Positions 24,515 to 33,037 of a stretch of DNA of 64,000 nucleotides are shown here, piece by piece. The notes under the pieces were generated by a model that did not search any database, was not told where the DNA came from, and was given only the letters and a program-made list of their open reading frames with translations. The DNA is taken from contig NZ_BKAG01000023.1 in NCBI RefSeq assembly GCF_007992435.1, positions 31,132-95,131 on the forward strand, read 5' to 3'. The DNA comes from Prosthecobacter gellanilyticus (GTDB lineage Bacteria; Verrucomicrobiota; Verrucomicrobiia; Verrucomicrobiales; Verrucomicrobiaceae). Each line of letters opens with the position of its first letter. Position 1 is the first letter of the stretch. Made by a program: the position numbers and the translations under genes.

Positions 24515-27500
24515 ATGTTCCGGACTGTTCCTTCGCGACTCATCACTCTTAGCGCCCTGCTTGCCAGCACGGGAGCCAGCATCGCCGCGCCTTCTGCCGA
24601 GGGCCTGAAATTCTTTGAGTCGAAGGTGCGCCCAATCCTGGTGGAAAGCTGCCAGGAGTGCCACAGCGAGAAGAAGCACAAAGGCGATCTGCGCCTGGAT
24701 AATCTGCCGTACATCCTTCACGGCGGTGAGAAGGGGCCGGCCATCGTGCCGCACAAGCCGGACGCGTCTCTTTTGATCAAGGCAGTGAGCTACGTTGATC
24801 ATGAACTGGAGATGCCGCCAGATGGCAAGCTGCCGGACGACAAGATCGCGGTGCTGAAGCAGTGGATCTCCATGGGGGCGCCCTGGCCGGAGAATGAAGT
24901 GGCGGCCGCCAAGCCACCGCGCAAGCCGGGTGAGTTCAGCGCCGAGGATCGTGCCTGGTGGGCCTTCCAGCCGGTGAAGGATCCGAAAGTTCCGGCGGTG
25001 AAGCATGAAGGAAATGTGATCGATGCTTTCATCGAGGCGAAGCGCAAGGAAGCCGGTCTCAAGGCCAGTCCTGAAGCATCTCCAGAGGAGCTGATCCGTC
25101 GTGTGAGTTTTGACCTGACCGGGCTGCCGCCATCGACGGCGGAGGTGCAGCAGTTTGTGCGTGATTGCGCGAATGGATCAGACAAAGCCAGCCTGGCTTA
25201 TGAGGCGCTGGTGGACCGCCTGCTGGCATCGCCACGCTTCGGTGAGCGTATGGCGCAACATTGGTTAGACCTTGTGCGCTATGCGGAGTCGGAAGGTTAT
25301 CGCCTGGACGCCTATCGCCCGAACGTGTGGCCGTATCGCGACTACGTGATCGAGGCGTTCAACCAGGACAAACCTTACAACCAGTTCGTGCGCGAGCAGA
25401 TCGCTGGAGATGAGATCGCTCCCGGTGATCCCAAAGCGGATGTGGCCACGGGGTTTCTGCGTCACACGGTGTATGAATACAACCAGCGTGATGCGGAAGG
25501 GCAGTGGAAGACGATCATGAACGAGGTCACGGATGTGACGGCGGATGTCTTCATGGGCGTGAGCGTGCAGTGCGCGCAGTGCCATGATCATAAGTTTGAT
25601 CCCATCTTGCAGAAGGACTACTACCGCCTGCAGTCCTTCCTGGGAAACATCACCTGGGCTGAAGACAAGAAGTATGCGACCGAGGCCGAGCAGGCCGAGC
25701 ATGCGAAGCTGATGCAGGTGTGGCTGGATGCCACGAAGGAGCCTCGAGCGGTGATCGATGGCATCCTTGAGCCGCGGATTCAGAAGGCGATGATCAGCGC
25801 GATGGAGAAGTTCCCTGAGGAAGTGGTGGCCATGTGGCGCAAGCCGCGTGAGCAGCGCACGCCGTATGAGGAGCAGGTGGTGCAGCTGGCCTGGAGGCAG
25901 GCAGACTATGAGCGCGAGCGCTTCAAGACGGACAAGATCAAGGATCCTGAGGCCACGCAACTGCGCGAGGCGCAGGCGAAGCTGGCGGAGTTTGATCACC
26001 TGAAACCCAAGCCTCTGCTAACCACTTATTCGGTGAGTGAGACCGGACCGAAGGGACGTGATCCCATCTTCAAGACACGTCGTGAAGGCGAGGTGGCGAC
26101 GAAGCCAGGCTTCCTGAGCATCCTGGATCCAAAGGACGCGGTGATTCCTGCGGCCAAGGCTGACGCGAAGACGAGCGGACGCCGCACCGTACTGGCGGAC
26201 TGGCTGACCAAGACAGACAACCCGCTGACCACACGAGTGATCGTGAACCGCCTGTGGTCCTGGCATTTCGGCCGTGGCATCGCCGGCACGCCGAGTGATT
26301 TTGGCCGCCTCGGTGAAGCTCCCACGCATCCAGAGTTGCTGGACTGGATGACGACGCAGTTCATCAAGGGCGGCTGGAAGATGAAGCCGGTCCACAAGAT
26401 GATCGTCATGAGCTCGATGTATCGCCAGAGCGCCATGCTGAATGACAAGACCGCGATGACCACCGATCCGGAAAACCGTTTGTTCTGGCGCTTCCCACCG
26501 CGTCGTTTGGATGCTGAGCAGGCACGTGATGCGGTGCTGGCTGCCAGCGGTGAGCTGGATCTGACGATGGGTGGCGCAGGTGCCGAAGCCGCGAAGCCTC
26601 GTCGCAGCATTTACACCCGCAAGATCCGCAACACGCAGGATGAGTTCCTGCAGAGCCTGGATGCGCCTCCGGGCTTCTCCAGCCTGCCAACGCGTGATGC
26701 CACGACGACTGCGACTCAGAGCCTGCTGATGATCAATGGTGACTGGCCGCTGGAGCGTGCCCGCGGCATGGCAGCAAGGCTGGTGAGTGAGAAGCCGGCG
26801 AACGATCAGGCTCTGGTGAACCAGGCTTATGCGCTGGCCTTTGGCCGCCAGCCTTCCAAGGACGAGTCCAAGGATGCGGTAAGCTTCCTCAATGCCCAGC
26901 GCTCGCGTTTGAAGAAGGAGATGCCACCCCCGCCGGTGGAGGCTCCTGCCATTGCGGATGCGAAGAAGTTTTTCGGTGCCCCAGCGCCGACGAAGACGGT
27001 CAAGACACTCATGATGCAGCCGGGCAGCAAGAATGAAAAACTGCGCGTGAACACGACGAATGCCATTGAGGGAGATGACTTCGCCGTGGAGGCCGTGGTG
27101 AACCTCAGCAGCCTGTACCCCAATGCCTCTGTGCGCACGATTGCCTCACGCTGGGACAATGCCAAGTCGACTCCAGGCTGGGCGCTCGGTGTGACGTGCG
27201 AGAAGTCCGCGCACAAGCCTAACAATTTGATTGTTCAACTGGTGGGCGAGGACTTCCAGGGCAGCCTGGCCTATGAGGTGGTGGCCAGCGGTCTGCGCAT
27301 TCCGGTGAACAAGCCTTACTATGTGGGCGCGACGCTGCACAGCGAGCCTGCGGAAGGCCAGAAGTTCGGCGGCACCATCACTTTCTATGCGCGTGATCTG
27401 AGTGATCCTGCCGCGCCGATGCAGACGGTGACGGTCCCACATCAAATCTGCGGAGGTTATGTGAGCGCCGAGCGTGCGCTGTATATAGGCGGCCGTGAGA

Positions 27501-27781
27501 AGGACAAAGGCAGCGTGTGGCATGGTGCCATCTCACGCGTGGCTCTGCGCAAAGGCGCGCTGGATGCCGGCAAGCTCATGACCTGGATCGGCATGAATGA
27601 TCCGACCTGTCTCGTGGACATCAATGCGGACCAGGCCAGCGAGCAGCTCAAGACCTCATGGAAGTGGGAGACCAGCGCTCCTGCGGCGACACCGAAAGGT
27701 AACACGGATCCAAACCGCGAAGCGATCGCGGATCTGTGCCATGTGCTGCTGAACGCGAACGAGTTCTTCTATCTGCAGTGA
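24515..27781 (+). CDS. Large PSCyt1/DUF1549/PSD1 (DUF1553) cytochrome-type secreted protein with LamG-like C-domain
   Basis: 1,088 residues with an N-terminal signal (to about residue 24). Order of domains: a planctomycete cytochrome c domain (PSCyt1) with heme site CQECH (46-50) and a later MPPDGKLP Met region; DUF1549 with LTGLPPSTAEV, QHWLDLVRYAESEGYRLDAYR in parts, and a second CAQCH motif; DUF1553 (PSD1) with NPLTTRVIVNRLW, HFGRGIAGTPSDFG and RRLDAEQARDAVLA; then a concanavalin/LamG-like region (about 850-1050). The family is characteristic of Planctomycetota and Verrucomicrobiota and thought to work in the periplasm on polysaccharides with DUF1501 partners. No DUF1501 gene follows here. 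Confidence 0.93.
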   Translation: MFRTVPSRLITLSALLASTGASIAAPSAEGLKFFESKVRPILVESCQECHSEKKHKGDLRLDNLPYILHGGEKGPAIVPHKPDASLLIKAVSYVDHELEMPPDGKLPDDKIAVLKQWISMGAPWPENEVAAAKPPRKPGEFSAEDRAWWAFQPVKDPKVPAVKHEGNVIDAFIEAKRKEAGLKASPEASPEELIRRVSFDLTGLPPSTAEVQQFVRDCANGSDKASLAYEALVDRLLASPRFGERMAQHWLDLVRYAESEGYRLDAYRPNVWPYRDYVIEAFNQDKPYNQFVREQIAGDEIAPGDPKADVATGFLRHTVYEYNQRDAEGQWKTIMNEVTDVTADVFMGVSVQCAQCHDHKFDPILQKDYYRLQSFLGNITWAEDKKYATEAEQAEHAKLMQVWLDATKEPRAVIDGILEPRIQKAMISAMEKFPEEVVAMWRKPREQRTPYEEQVVQLAWRQADYERERFKTDKIKDPEATQLREAQAKLAEFDHLKPKPLLTTYSVSETGPKGRDPIFKTRREGEVATKPGFLSILDPKDAVIPAAKADAKTSGRRTVLADWLTKTDNPLTTRVIVNRLWSWHFGRGIAGTPSDFGRLGEAPTHPELLDWMTTQFIKGGWKMKPVHKMIVMSSMYRQSAMLNDKTAMTTDPENRLFWRFPPRRLDAEQARDAVLAASGELDLTMGGAGAEAAKPRRSIYTRKIRNTQDEFLQSLDAPPGFSSLPTRDATTTATQSLLMINGDWPLERARGMAARLVSEKPANDQALVNQAYALAFGRQPSKDESKDAVSFLNAQRSRLKKEMPPPPVEAPAIADAKKFFGAPAPTKTVKTLMMQPGSKNEKLRVNTTNAIEGDDFAVEAVVNLSSLYPNASVRTIASRWDNAKSTPGWALGVTCEKSAHKPNNLIVQLVGEDFQGSLAYEVVASGLRIPVNKPYYVGATLHSEPAEGQKFGGTITFYARDLSDPAAPMQTVTVPHQICGGYVSAERALYIGGREKDKGSVWHGAISRVALRKGALDAGKLMTWIGMNDPTCLVDINADQASEQLKTSWKWETSAPAATPKGNTDPNREAIADLCHVLLNANEFFYLQ

Positions 27782-27820
27782 GAGACGGTGCGGGATGGTG
27801 ATGTCTATGCCAGCCCGCCA

Positions 27821-28780
27821 CTAACCAAGGAGGACGACAGCGGGGCCTTCGTTGGGGGTGCCGGTGTTGAGGCGTTCAGCAAATTTGGCTTTAAAGACCT
27901 CCAGGCAGGTATCAAGGTTCGCGTGGAGGTTCTCATCAAGAATGGGGAGGTCGTTTGCTGAAAGCGTCATTTCGATGTGAGTGGGTTCATCGTCCCAAGT
28001 GAGGTCGGCATTGAAAGTGCAGGCGGGGTGCAGATCCAGGTCGAATTGCAAGGCGAGGCTGCAAGGCGTGATGGAGCGGGACGCATCCAGAGTGATGACG
28101 ATGCGGCGGATACCGGTGTAGGCGGTACTGTCGTTCTGAAAGGTGCTGATGCGCCAGGCGGGAAACTGAGGCTGGAAGATGGAGATCCAATCCTGAATGA
28201 GGGCGGTGACGCGCTGGTAAAGAGCTTGGGCCTGGACTGCCTCTGCGGGGGAAAGGGTTTCCTGGGGGAAAATTTCCGAAGAGTGTTGAACGGCACCAAG
28301 CACAGGATCCTTGGATCCGTAGATGGCACGGATGCGATGACTCTGGGGAGCAGGTGAAAATGAATTGGGTGAGTCGCCGGGCGCACCGAGGTCGAGGAGT
28401 TCGGCGAATTGAGCTTTGAAGCTTTTCAGACAGGCGTCGAGGGTTGGAGGAAGGGTTTCGTCGAGGAGATGGAGCGGCGTGCCGAGCAGCCCCCAATCGA
28501 GGTAGTAGTGATCGTCATCCGCGAAGGGGCTGGCCGCGACAGTGCTGGCAGGATGTAGCTCCAGGCAGAACATCAAGGCGTGGGTGTAGGGGCGAACAGA
28601 GCGGACGGCAGTGAGGGAAGTGGTGATGCGGCGGATGCCGGTGGTGCCGGTGTAGTCGCTTAAAGTGGTAGTAAGGCACCAAGCGGGGAACTGTGGCTGA
28701 AGGGTCTGCAGACTGTCCTGCATGGCATCGCTGATGCGCTGGCGCAGGGCATGTGTTTGGGCGGATTCGGCGGGTGACAT
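27821..28780 (-). CDS. Unknown protein made of two tandem ~150-residue repeats
   Basis: 319 residues, not recognised. Residues 1-135 and about 176-310 are two copies of one unit. Paired blocks include LQPQFPAW / FQPQFPAW, YTGTTGIRRI / STAYTGIRRI, CLELHPAS / DLDLHPAC, and LDACLKSFKAQFAELL / LDTCLEVFKAKFAERL. Between copies is a Ser/Pro-rich linker. No signal peptide or membrane segment is visible, so the protein is probably cytoplasmic. It converges on the PSD1 gene with a 39-bp gap. Confidence 0.7.
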   Translation of the reverse strand: MSPAESAQTHALRQRISDAMQDSLQTLQPQFPAWCLTTTLSDYTGTTGIRRITTSLTAVRSVRPYTHALMFCLELHPASTVAASPFADDDHYYLDWGLLGTPLHLLDETLPPTLDACLKSFKAQFAELLDLGAPGDSPNSFSPAPQSHRIRAIYGSKDPVLGAVQHSSEIFPQETLSPAEAVQAQALYQRVTALIQDWISIFQPQFPAWRISTFQNDSTAYTGIRRIVITLDASRSITPCSLALQFDLDLHPACTFNADLTWDDEPTHIEMTLSANDLPILDENLHANLDTCLEVFKAKFAERLNTGTPNEGPAVVLLG

Positions 28781-29028
28781 GAGCGCGGGAAATGGAGTCA
28801 GGGAAAGCGGGTGCTGACAAAGTGAATGAAGACCACGGACAAGTGAAGCAAGACGCGGTTCCGCCCTGCCAGGGATGATGGGTGTGGACGCATTGGAGTA
28901 AACCTAGTTAGGTGGGCTGTGCCAGCCAACGATGTCCTGTTCGATCCACTATGATAAACAGGTGCCATGCCAGTCCCTGGGGAGGTTGCATGCACAATCT
29001 TCCTTGAAGAAGATTGCTCGTGGGCAAA

Positions 29029-29427
29029 TCACACGTCGATGACTTTACCGTCCTGACCAGTCGCGGGCGTCGTTTGAGGTGCCGACTGCGCGGCCTGCCA
29101 CTCGACATAGCGCACGAGTTCGGTGTCGATGAGCTTCAGGCAAAAGGCGATGACGGTGGCATCATCAAGATAACCGACGCCTATGATGACATCAGGAAGG
29201 ATGTCCGCGGGATTCAAGACATAGAGAAGCGCGAGTGCTCCGGCACTGATGGCCCAGTAGGGCACTTCGCGGTAACGGCCTGCCCAGTAGTCCTTCACCA
29301 TGGCGAGGATCAACTGCGCCTGTTCCACGAACTTCTTGAGCTTGGGCAGCTTGCCTTCGATGTCCTGGGCACGCTGGGTGACCTTGGCGATCTCGATATC
29401 GTGCTTGGTTTCCGATGGTGTGGACAT
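29029..29427 (-). CDS. DUF1232 (YkvA-like) small membrane protein
   Basis: 132 residues from the ATG at 29427; a TTG seven codons upstream is also in frame. The DUF1232 signature is clear: one hydrophobic segment (YWAISAGALALLYVL) running into NPADILPDVIIGVGYLDDATV. The family has no established function; members are single-pass membrane proteins often encoded alone. A Pro/Thr-rich C-terminal tail ends GKVIDV. It lies downstream of a tRNA gene on the same strand, separated by a terminator. The 248 bp after its stop contain nothing recognisable. Confidence 0.82.
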   Translation of the reverse strand: MSTPSETKHDIEIAKVTQRAQDIEGKLPKLKKFVEQAQLILAMVKDYWAGRYREVPYWAISAGALALLYVLNPADILPDVIIGVGYLDDATVIAFCLKLIDTELVRYVEWQAAQSAPQTTPATGQDGKVIDV

Positions 29428-29590
29428 GGTGATGGGAGAATCAGACAACGAGAGGGGCGTATCTGGCCAGAATTCTTTTTCGGAATGAGTGAGATGCCAG
29501 TGAGAATGTGGTCATGCGTCCACACGTGGATCGGGAACGAACAATGAGTTCGACATCGGTGCGGGCTGAAGCCAGGCACTACTTTGACAC

Positions 29591-29618
29591 AAAAAACCCG
29601 CTCATCTCTGAGCGGGTT
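29591..29618. terminator. Terminator downstream of tRNA-Asp
   Basis: A 10-bp stem (AACCCGCTCA at 29595-29604, TGAGCGGGTT at 29609-29618) with a TCTC loop. On the minus strand it is followed by TTTTTTGTG. ATTTTTAC on the plus side makes it potentially bidirectional. Confidence 0.88.
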
Positions 29619-29640
29619 ATTTTTACTTAAAGGACACTGG

Positions 29641-29714
29641 CGGAACGGACGGGACTTGAACCCGCAACCTCCAACGTGACAGGCTGGCGCTCTAACCAAT
29701 TGAGCTACCGCTCC
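29641..29714 (-). tRNA. tRNA-Asp (anticodon GTC)
   Basis: A full 74-nt cloverleaf on the minus strand: acceptor GGAGCGG with CCGTTCC, D-arm GCTC/GAGC, anticodon stem CCAGC/GTTGG with loop CTGTCAC, and T-arm GCGGG/CCCGT around TTCAAGT. The anticodon GTC reads Asp codons. The discriminator is G and the CCA end is encoded (29638-29640). Confidence 0.97.
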
Positions 29715-29795
29715 AGTGTCCTTTTGGGTGGGCCGAGATCCTAGCGGATGACGGCGAAGAGGCAAATGGAAATTGCTCTTTTTGCACAAAAAAAT

Positions 29796-30443
29796 TCACG
29801 TCGCAGGAGCGGCTTCGATCTTCACGGTGATGTCGTCGAAGTAGATGGGAGTTTGTGAGTAGGGCGTGCCCCAGACACCGGCCTTGCCCTGGCCCTTCAG
29901 ACCCTTGGCATCTGCCTTGATCGTGGGCTCTGCAGGCTCGGCCGCATCAGCAGGCCAGGCCTTGCCGGTGACGAGCCATGCATCTCCTTCACCGCGTTTG
30001 ACTTCGAGCTTCAGTTTCAGCCAGGCATCATTCGTCCAGGTGAAGGGCACGCTGGCGACCACGGCGTCAGACTTGAAGATCTCGAGCTGTTTCTTCGCGG
30101 CATTCACCAGCAGGCGATGCCCGCTCATGCCATGCACGCTGACACCGAACTTCGGCACGCTGCGCGCGCGCTTGCTGGCAAAGACACGGGCTTCAATGCT
30201 GGACTCACCAGCGGCGGAGGTGCCGACCTGGGCGCAGGCATCGGTGAGCTCGGCGCCTGGATCGATGGAGATGGCCTTGTTGCCATCTTTCGCGGCGATC
30301 TGGATCTTGCCTTCGACGATGAAGACTTCCTTTGGCACTTCGCCCTCAGCCCAGGTATCGGCATTGAAGGTGAGCGTCTGGAGGTCGGCACCCGTGGCGA
30401 GCGAGGTGAAGGCGAGAAGACTGAGAAGCGCAGGAAGTTTCAT
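29796..30443 (-). CDS. Secreted protein of unknown function, probably jelly-roll fold
   Basis: 215 residues from the ATG at 30443, which starts a signal peptide (MKLPALLSLLAFTSLATG). The open frame extends 14 codons upstream without a signal-like sequence. The body is beta-rich (FNADTWAEGEVPKEVFIVEGKI in parts, SSIEARVFASKRAR, WLKLKLEVKRG) and ends GVWGTPYSQTPIYFDDITVKIE. This resembles DUF1080/3-keto-disaccharide-hydrolase or LamG-type jelly rolls, where a predicted carbohydrate-facing concave sheet ends in IYFDDI. No catalytic motif could be assigned. Divergent from the next gene. Confidence 0.6.
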   Translation of the reverse strand: MKLPALLSLLAFTSLATGADLQTLTFNADTWAEGEVPKEVFIVEGKIQIAAKDGNKAISIDPGAELTDACAQVGTSAAGESSIEARVFASKRARSVPKFGVSVHGMSGHRLLVNAAKKQLEIFKSDAVVASVPFTWTNDAWLKLKLEVKRGEGDAWLVTGKAWPADAAEPAEPTIKADAKGLKGQGKAGVWGTPYSQTPIYFDDITVKIEAAPAT

Positions 30444-30476
30444 GGAGGGGTAACTTTGGAAGGGAGACAAGAAACG

Positions 30477-30507
30477 TTCAAGCATGGTTGTTCTTGTCCT
30501 GCTTGAA
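30477..30507. promoter_or_regulatory. Inverted repeat TTCAAGCA-N15-TGCTTGAA in a divergent promoter region
   Basis: A perfect 8-bp inverted repeat with a 15-nt spacer lies 34 bp from the start of the secreted unknown protein and 31 bp from the FAD oxidoreductase ATG. It is a candidate operator. There is no T-tract, so a terminator is unlikely. Confidence 0.3.
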
Positions 30508-30537
30508 GGAATGTTTTGCCGGCCTAAAAACTAACTT

Positions 30538-31752
30538 ATGAGTCGAAGCTGGGATGTGATCGTAATTGGAGGTGGCAGTGCAGGCCTGGCGGCCGCGCTG
30601 GCGGCGGCGCGTGGCGGTGCGAGAACGCTGCTGGTGGAGCGCCAGACGAAGCTCGGTGGCATGGGGGTGAATGCGCTGGTCCACACTTTCTGCGGGCTGT
30701 TTCATCCGGACGTGTCGAAGCCCTGGTCCTGGCTGAATGCCGGAGTGCCGCAGGAGATCGGTGAGAAGATGATGGAGCGCACCCGGCAGTCCGCGCCTGA
30801 TCTGATGGGGCGTATTTATGTGCTGAGGCAGCACCCGAGTGTATTTGCGCATCTGGCGGATGAATTATGCGCGGCTGAAAAGAACCTCACTCGCATGAGC
30901 GGTGTGGAGTGGTGCGGACTGCAAAGGCTGAACGATGGATGGGAGGTCGATCTCTGCTCCCGTGGTGTTTTGGAAAGGCATGTCACCCGATCCCTTGTGG
31001 ACACGACGGGTGATGCCACGGGAGCGCGCTTCCTCGGGAGCGAGTATTGGACACAGGCTGAACCGGAGAAGCTTTATCGGCCTGCCTATGTGTGTGCCTT
31101 GCCGCATGTGACAGGCGTGCATGATGAAACATGGAGGTTTGCGATCGGTGCGCAGATCGTGAGAGCTGTCAGGAATGGTGTGCTGCCTGAAGCGGCGATG
31201 GGCGCGCAGTTTCGTGACTCTCCGTTTTCTGAAGAGATGTTTCTGACCATCGATCTGGAGGCAGGGCAGGGAAGCTGGGATCCGTTTGATGCTATCAAGA
31301 GAGCCGAGGTGGAAGCCACGGGGCGTGATGTCGCGATGTCACTCTGGCGCATGCTGCGCGCCGAGCATGCGGACTTTCAACACTGTCCGCCTCCTGTGCT
31401 GCCGGCGCTGGCGGGCATTCGTGAGACGGCGCGCTATCTTGGAGACAAGGTGCTGTCTGGTGACGAACTGGCCTCCTCCACGCGCTTCGCCGATGAGGTG
31501 GCGCTGGCTGGCTGGCCGATGGAGAAGCGCGAGAATGCGCGAGGTCCCAAGTTCAGATATTTTGACCAGCCTGAACCTGCTGGCATTCCTGCGGGCTGCC
31601 TGATGAGCGCCAAACTGCCGGGTCTGTTTTTTGCAGGGCGTTGTCTTTCAGCCGATCATGAGGCGCTGGCCTCCGTGAGAGTCATGGGCACCTGCATGGC
31701 CACAGGTGAGGCTGCTGCAAAAATGGCACTGGCGCATGTGCCCAAGGCGTGA
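30538..31752 (+). CDS. FAD-dependent oxidoreductase (FAD_oxidored family)
   Basis: 404 residues. The Rossmann dinucleotide site is at the N-terminus: [22 protein letters not shown] followed by the acidic end [34 protein letters not shown] and a C-terminal [27 protein letters not shown] block (in pieces FFAGRCLS and [15 protein letters not shown]) match PF12831. Many verrucomicrobial and planctomycetal members are secreted, but this one lacks a signal. The substrate is unknown. A glycosyltransferase gene starts 24 bp after its stop, so the two, perhaps with the sugar transferase, may form an operon. Confidence 0.85.
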   Translation: MSRSWDVIVIGGGSAGLAAALAAARGGARTLLVERQTKLGGMGVNALVHTFCGLFHPDVSKPWSWLNAGVPQEIGEKMMERTRQSAPDLMGRIYVLRQHPSVFAHLADELCAAEKNLTRMSGVEWCGLQRLNDGWEVDLCSRGVLERHVTRSLVDTTGDATGARFLGSEYWTQAEPEKLYRPAYVCALPHVTGVHDETWRFAIGAQIVRAVRNGVLPEAAMGAQFRDSPFSEEMFLTIDLEAGQGSWDPFDAIKRAEVEATGRDVAMSLWRMLRAEHADFQHCPPPVLPALAGIRETARYLGDKVLSGDELASSTRFADEVALAGWPMEKRENARGPKFRYFDQPEPAGIPAGCLMSAKLPGLFFAGRCLSADHEALASVRVMGTCMATGEAAAKMALAHVPKA

Positions 31753-31776
31753 TTGAGAACAGCCTTCCTCCCGACC

Positions 31777-32970
31777 ATGCGGTTGCTTTTCATTTCCAAC
31801 CTCTTTCCCGACACGACGCAACCGTGGCGGGGGCTGGACAATGTGACGCTGCTGCATGCGATGTGTGCCGAGCGCCGTGATGTGGATGTCCGCGTGCTAT
31901 GCCTGCGGCCTGGGCATGGTTTCTGGATCGGAGCGGGGTGCCCGCTGAAACCGCGTGATGAGGACAAGATCCTGAACCCGCATTTTGCCTGGGCTCCCTA
32001 CCTGCCAAAGTTCGGCGGTTTGAACGACCAGCTCTTCGCCCTGGCGGTGAGGCGGGCTTTGAAGGCGTTGCCGCAAGGATGGAAGCCAGACGCACTGCTG
32101 GTGCCCTGGTTGTTTCCCGATGCCTGCGGGGTGTATCTGGTGGATGAATTTTGTGACGTGCCGATGCTGAGCGTGGCGCAGGGATCAGACGTGCATCAAT
32201 ACCTCGACATGCCGATGCGGCGCCGGGCGATCCTGACGCTCGCGCAGCGGTCCAAGATCGTCACCCGCAGTGAGGATCTCCGGCAGAGACTGCTGGGTGC
32301 CGGAGCCGCCGCTGACAGGGTGCACACCGTCTACAACGGTGTCGACACGGCGACTTTTTACCCGGGAGATTCAAAGGCTGCGCGTGCGGCCCTGGGATTG
32401 CCTGAGGACGGCAAGCTGCTGCTGTTTGTGGGTAATTTCCTGGAGGTGAAGGGGCTTGAGCTGCTCATTCAGGCCACTGCCAGGGCTGCCCGTGAATGGA
32501 ATGAGCCCCTCCGTCTGGTGATGATCGGCTCGGGCCCTTTGCAGCAGCCGTTGGCCGCCTTGGCGAAGAGTGAAGACCTCCCCTCCAGCAGCCTGATCTG
32601 GGCTGGCCGCAAGTCCCCTGAGGAGGTGGCACAATATATGCGAGCCGCAGATGCTGTATGCCTCTCCAGCCACAACGAAGGGGTGCCCAATGTGCTGCTC
32701 GAGTCCCTGGCTTCGGGGCGTCCTTTCGTGACCACGGATGTGGGCGGGATCTCAGAGATTCTAGGCCCTTCACCTCGTGGCGGGAAACTCGTCCCTGGAC
32801 GGGGTGTTCAAGACTACGCTTCGGCACTGCACTCCGCGCTTTCGGATCCGCCGGACCCCGCAGCGCTGAGCGCGTATGCCTCCACCATGGCCTGGCCCAG
32901 GTGCGCGGCGGACTACTGGGATTTGATGTTATCAGGCAGGGGCCTGACCCCCAATTCGGGTCAAATATAG
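31777..32970 (+). CDS. Glycosyltransferase, GT4-like
   Basis: 397 residues from the ATG at 31777 (MRLLFISNLFPD); the open frame begins at a TTG eight codons earlier. A GT-B fold enzyme: SNLFPD at the N-terminus, SVAQGSDVHQY, VYNGVDTATFYPGD, a second Rossmann half LLFVGNFLEVKGLELLI, and the nucleotide-sugar motif SHNEGVPNVLLESLASGRP with the EGVPNVLLE core. These transfer a sugar to a lipid-linked or polymer acceptor. The next gene, 67 bp away, starts exopolysaccharide repeat-unit synthesis, so a polysaccharide role is likely. Confidence 0.9.
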   Translation: MRLLFISNLFPDTTQPWRGLDNVTLLHAMCAERRDVDVRVLCLRPGHGFWIGAGCPLKPRDEDKILNPHFAWAPYLPKFGGLNDQLFALAVRRALKALPQGWKPDALLVPWLFPDACGVYLVDEFCDVPMLSVAQGSDVHQYLDMPMRRRAILTLAQRSKIVTRSEDLRQRLLGAGAAADRVHTVYNGVDTATFYPGDSKAARAALGLPEDGKLLLFVGNFLEVKGLELLIQATARAAREWNEPLRLVMIGSGPLQQPLAALAKSEDLPSSSLIWAGRKSPEEVAQYMRAADAVCLSSHNEGVPNVLLESLASGRPFVTTDVGGISEILGPSPRGGKLVPGRGVQDYASALHSALSDPPDPAALSAYASTMAWPRCAADYWDLMLSGRGLTPNSGQI

Positions 32971-33037
32971 GTTTTTCAGCGGGGTTCCTAAAATATCTTG
33001 AAACGTCATCCCATAAATAGGGTAACTTCTCCACTAC

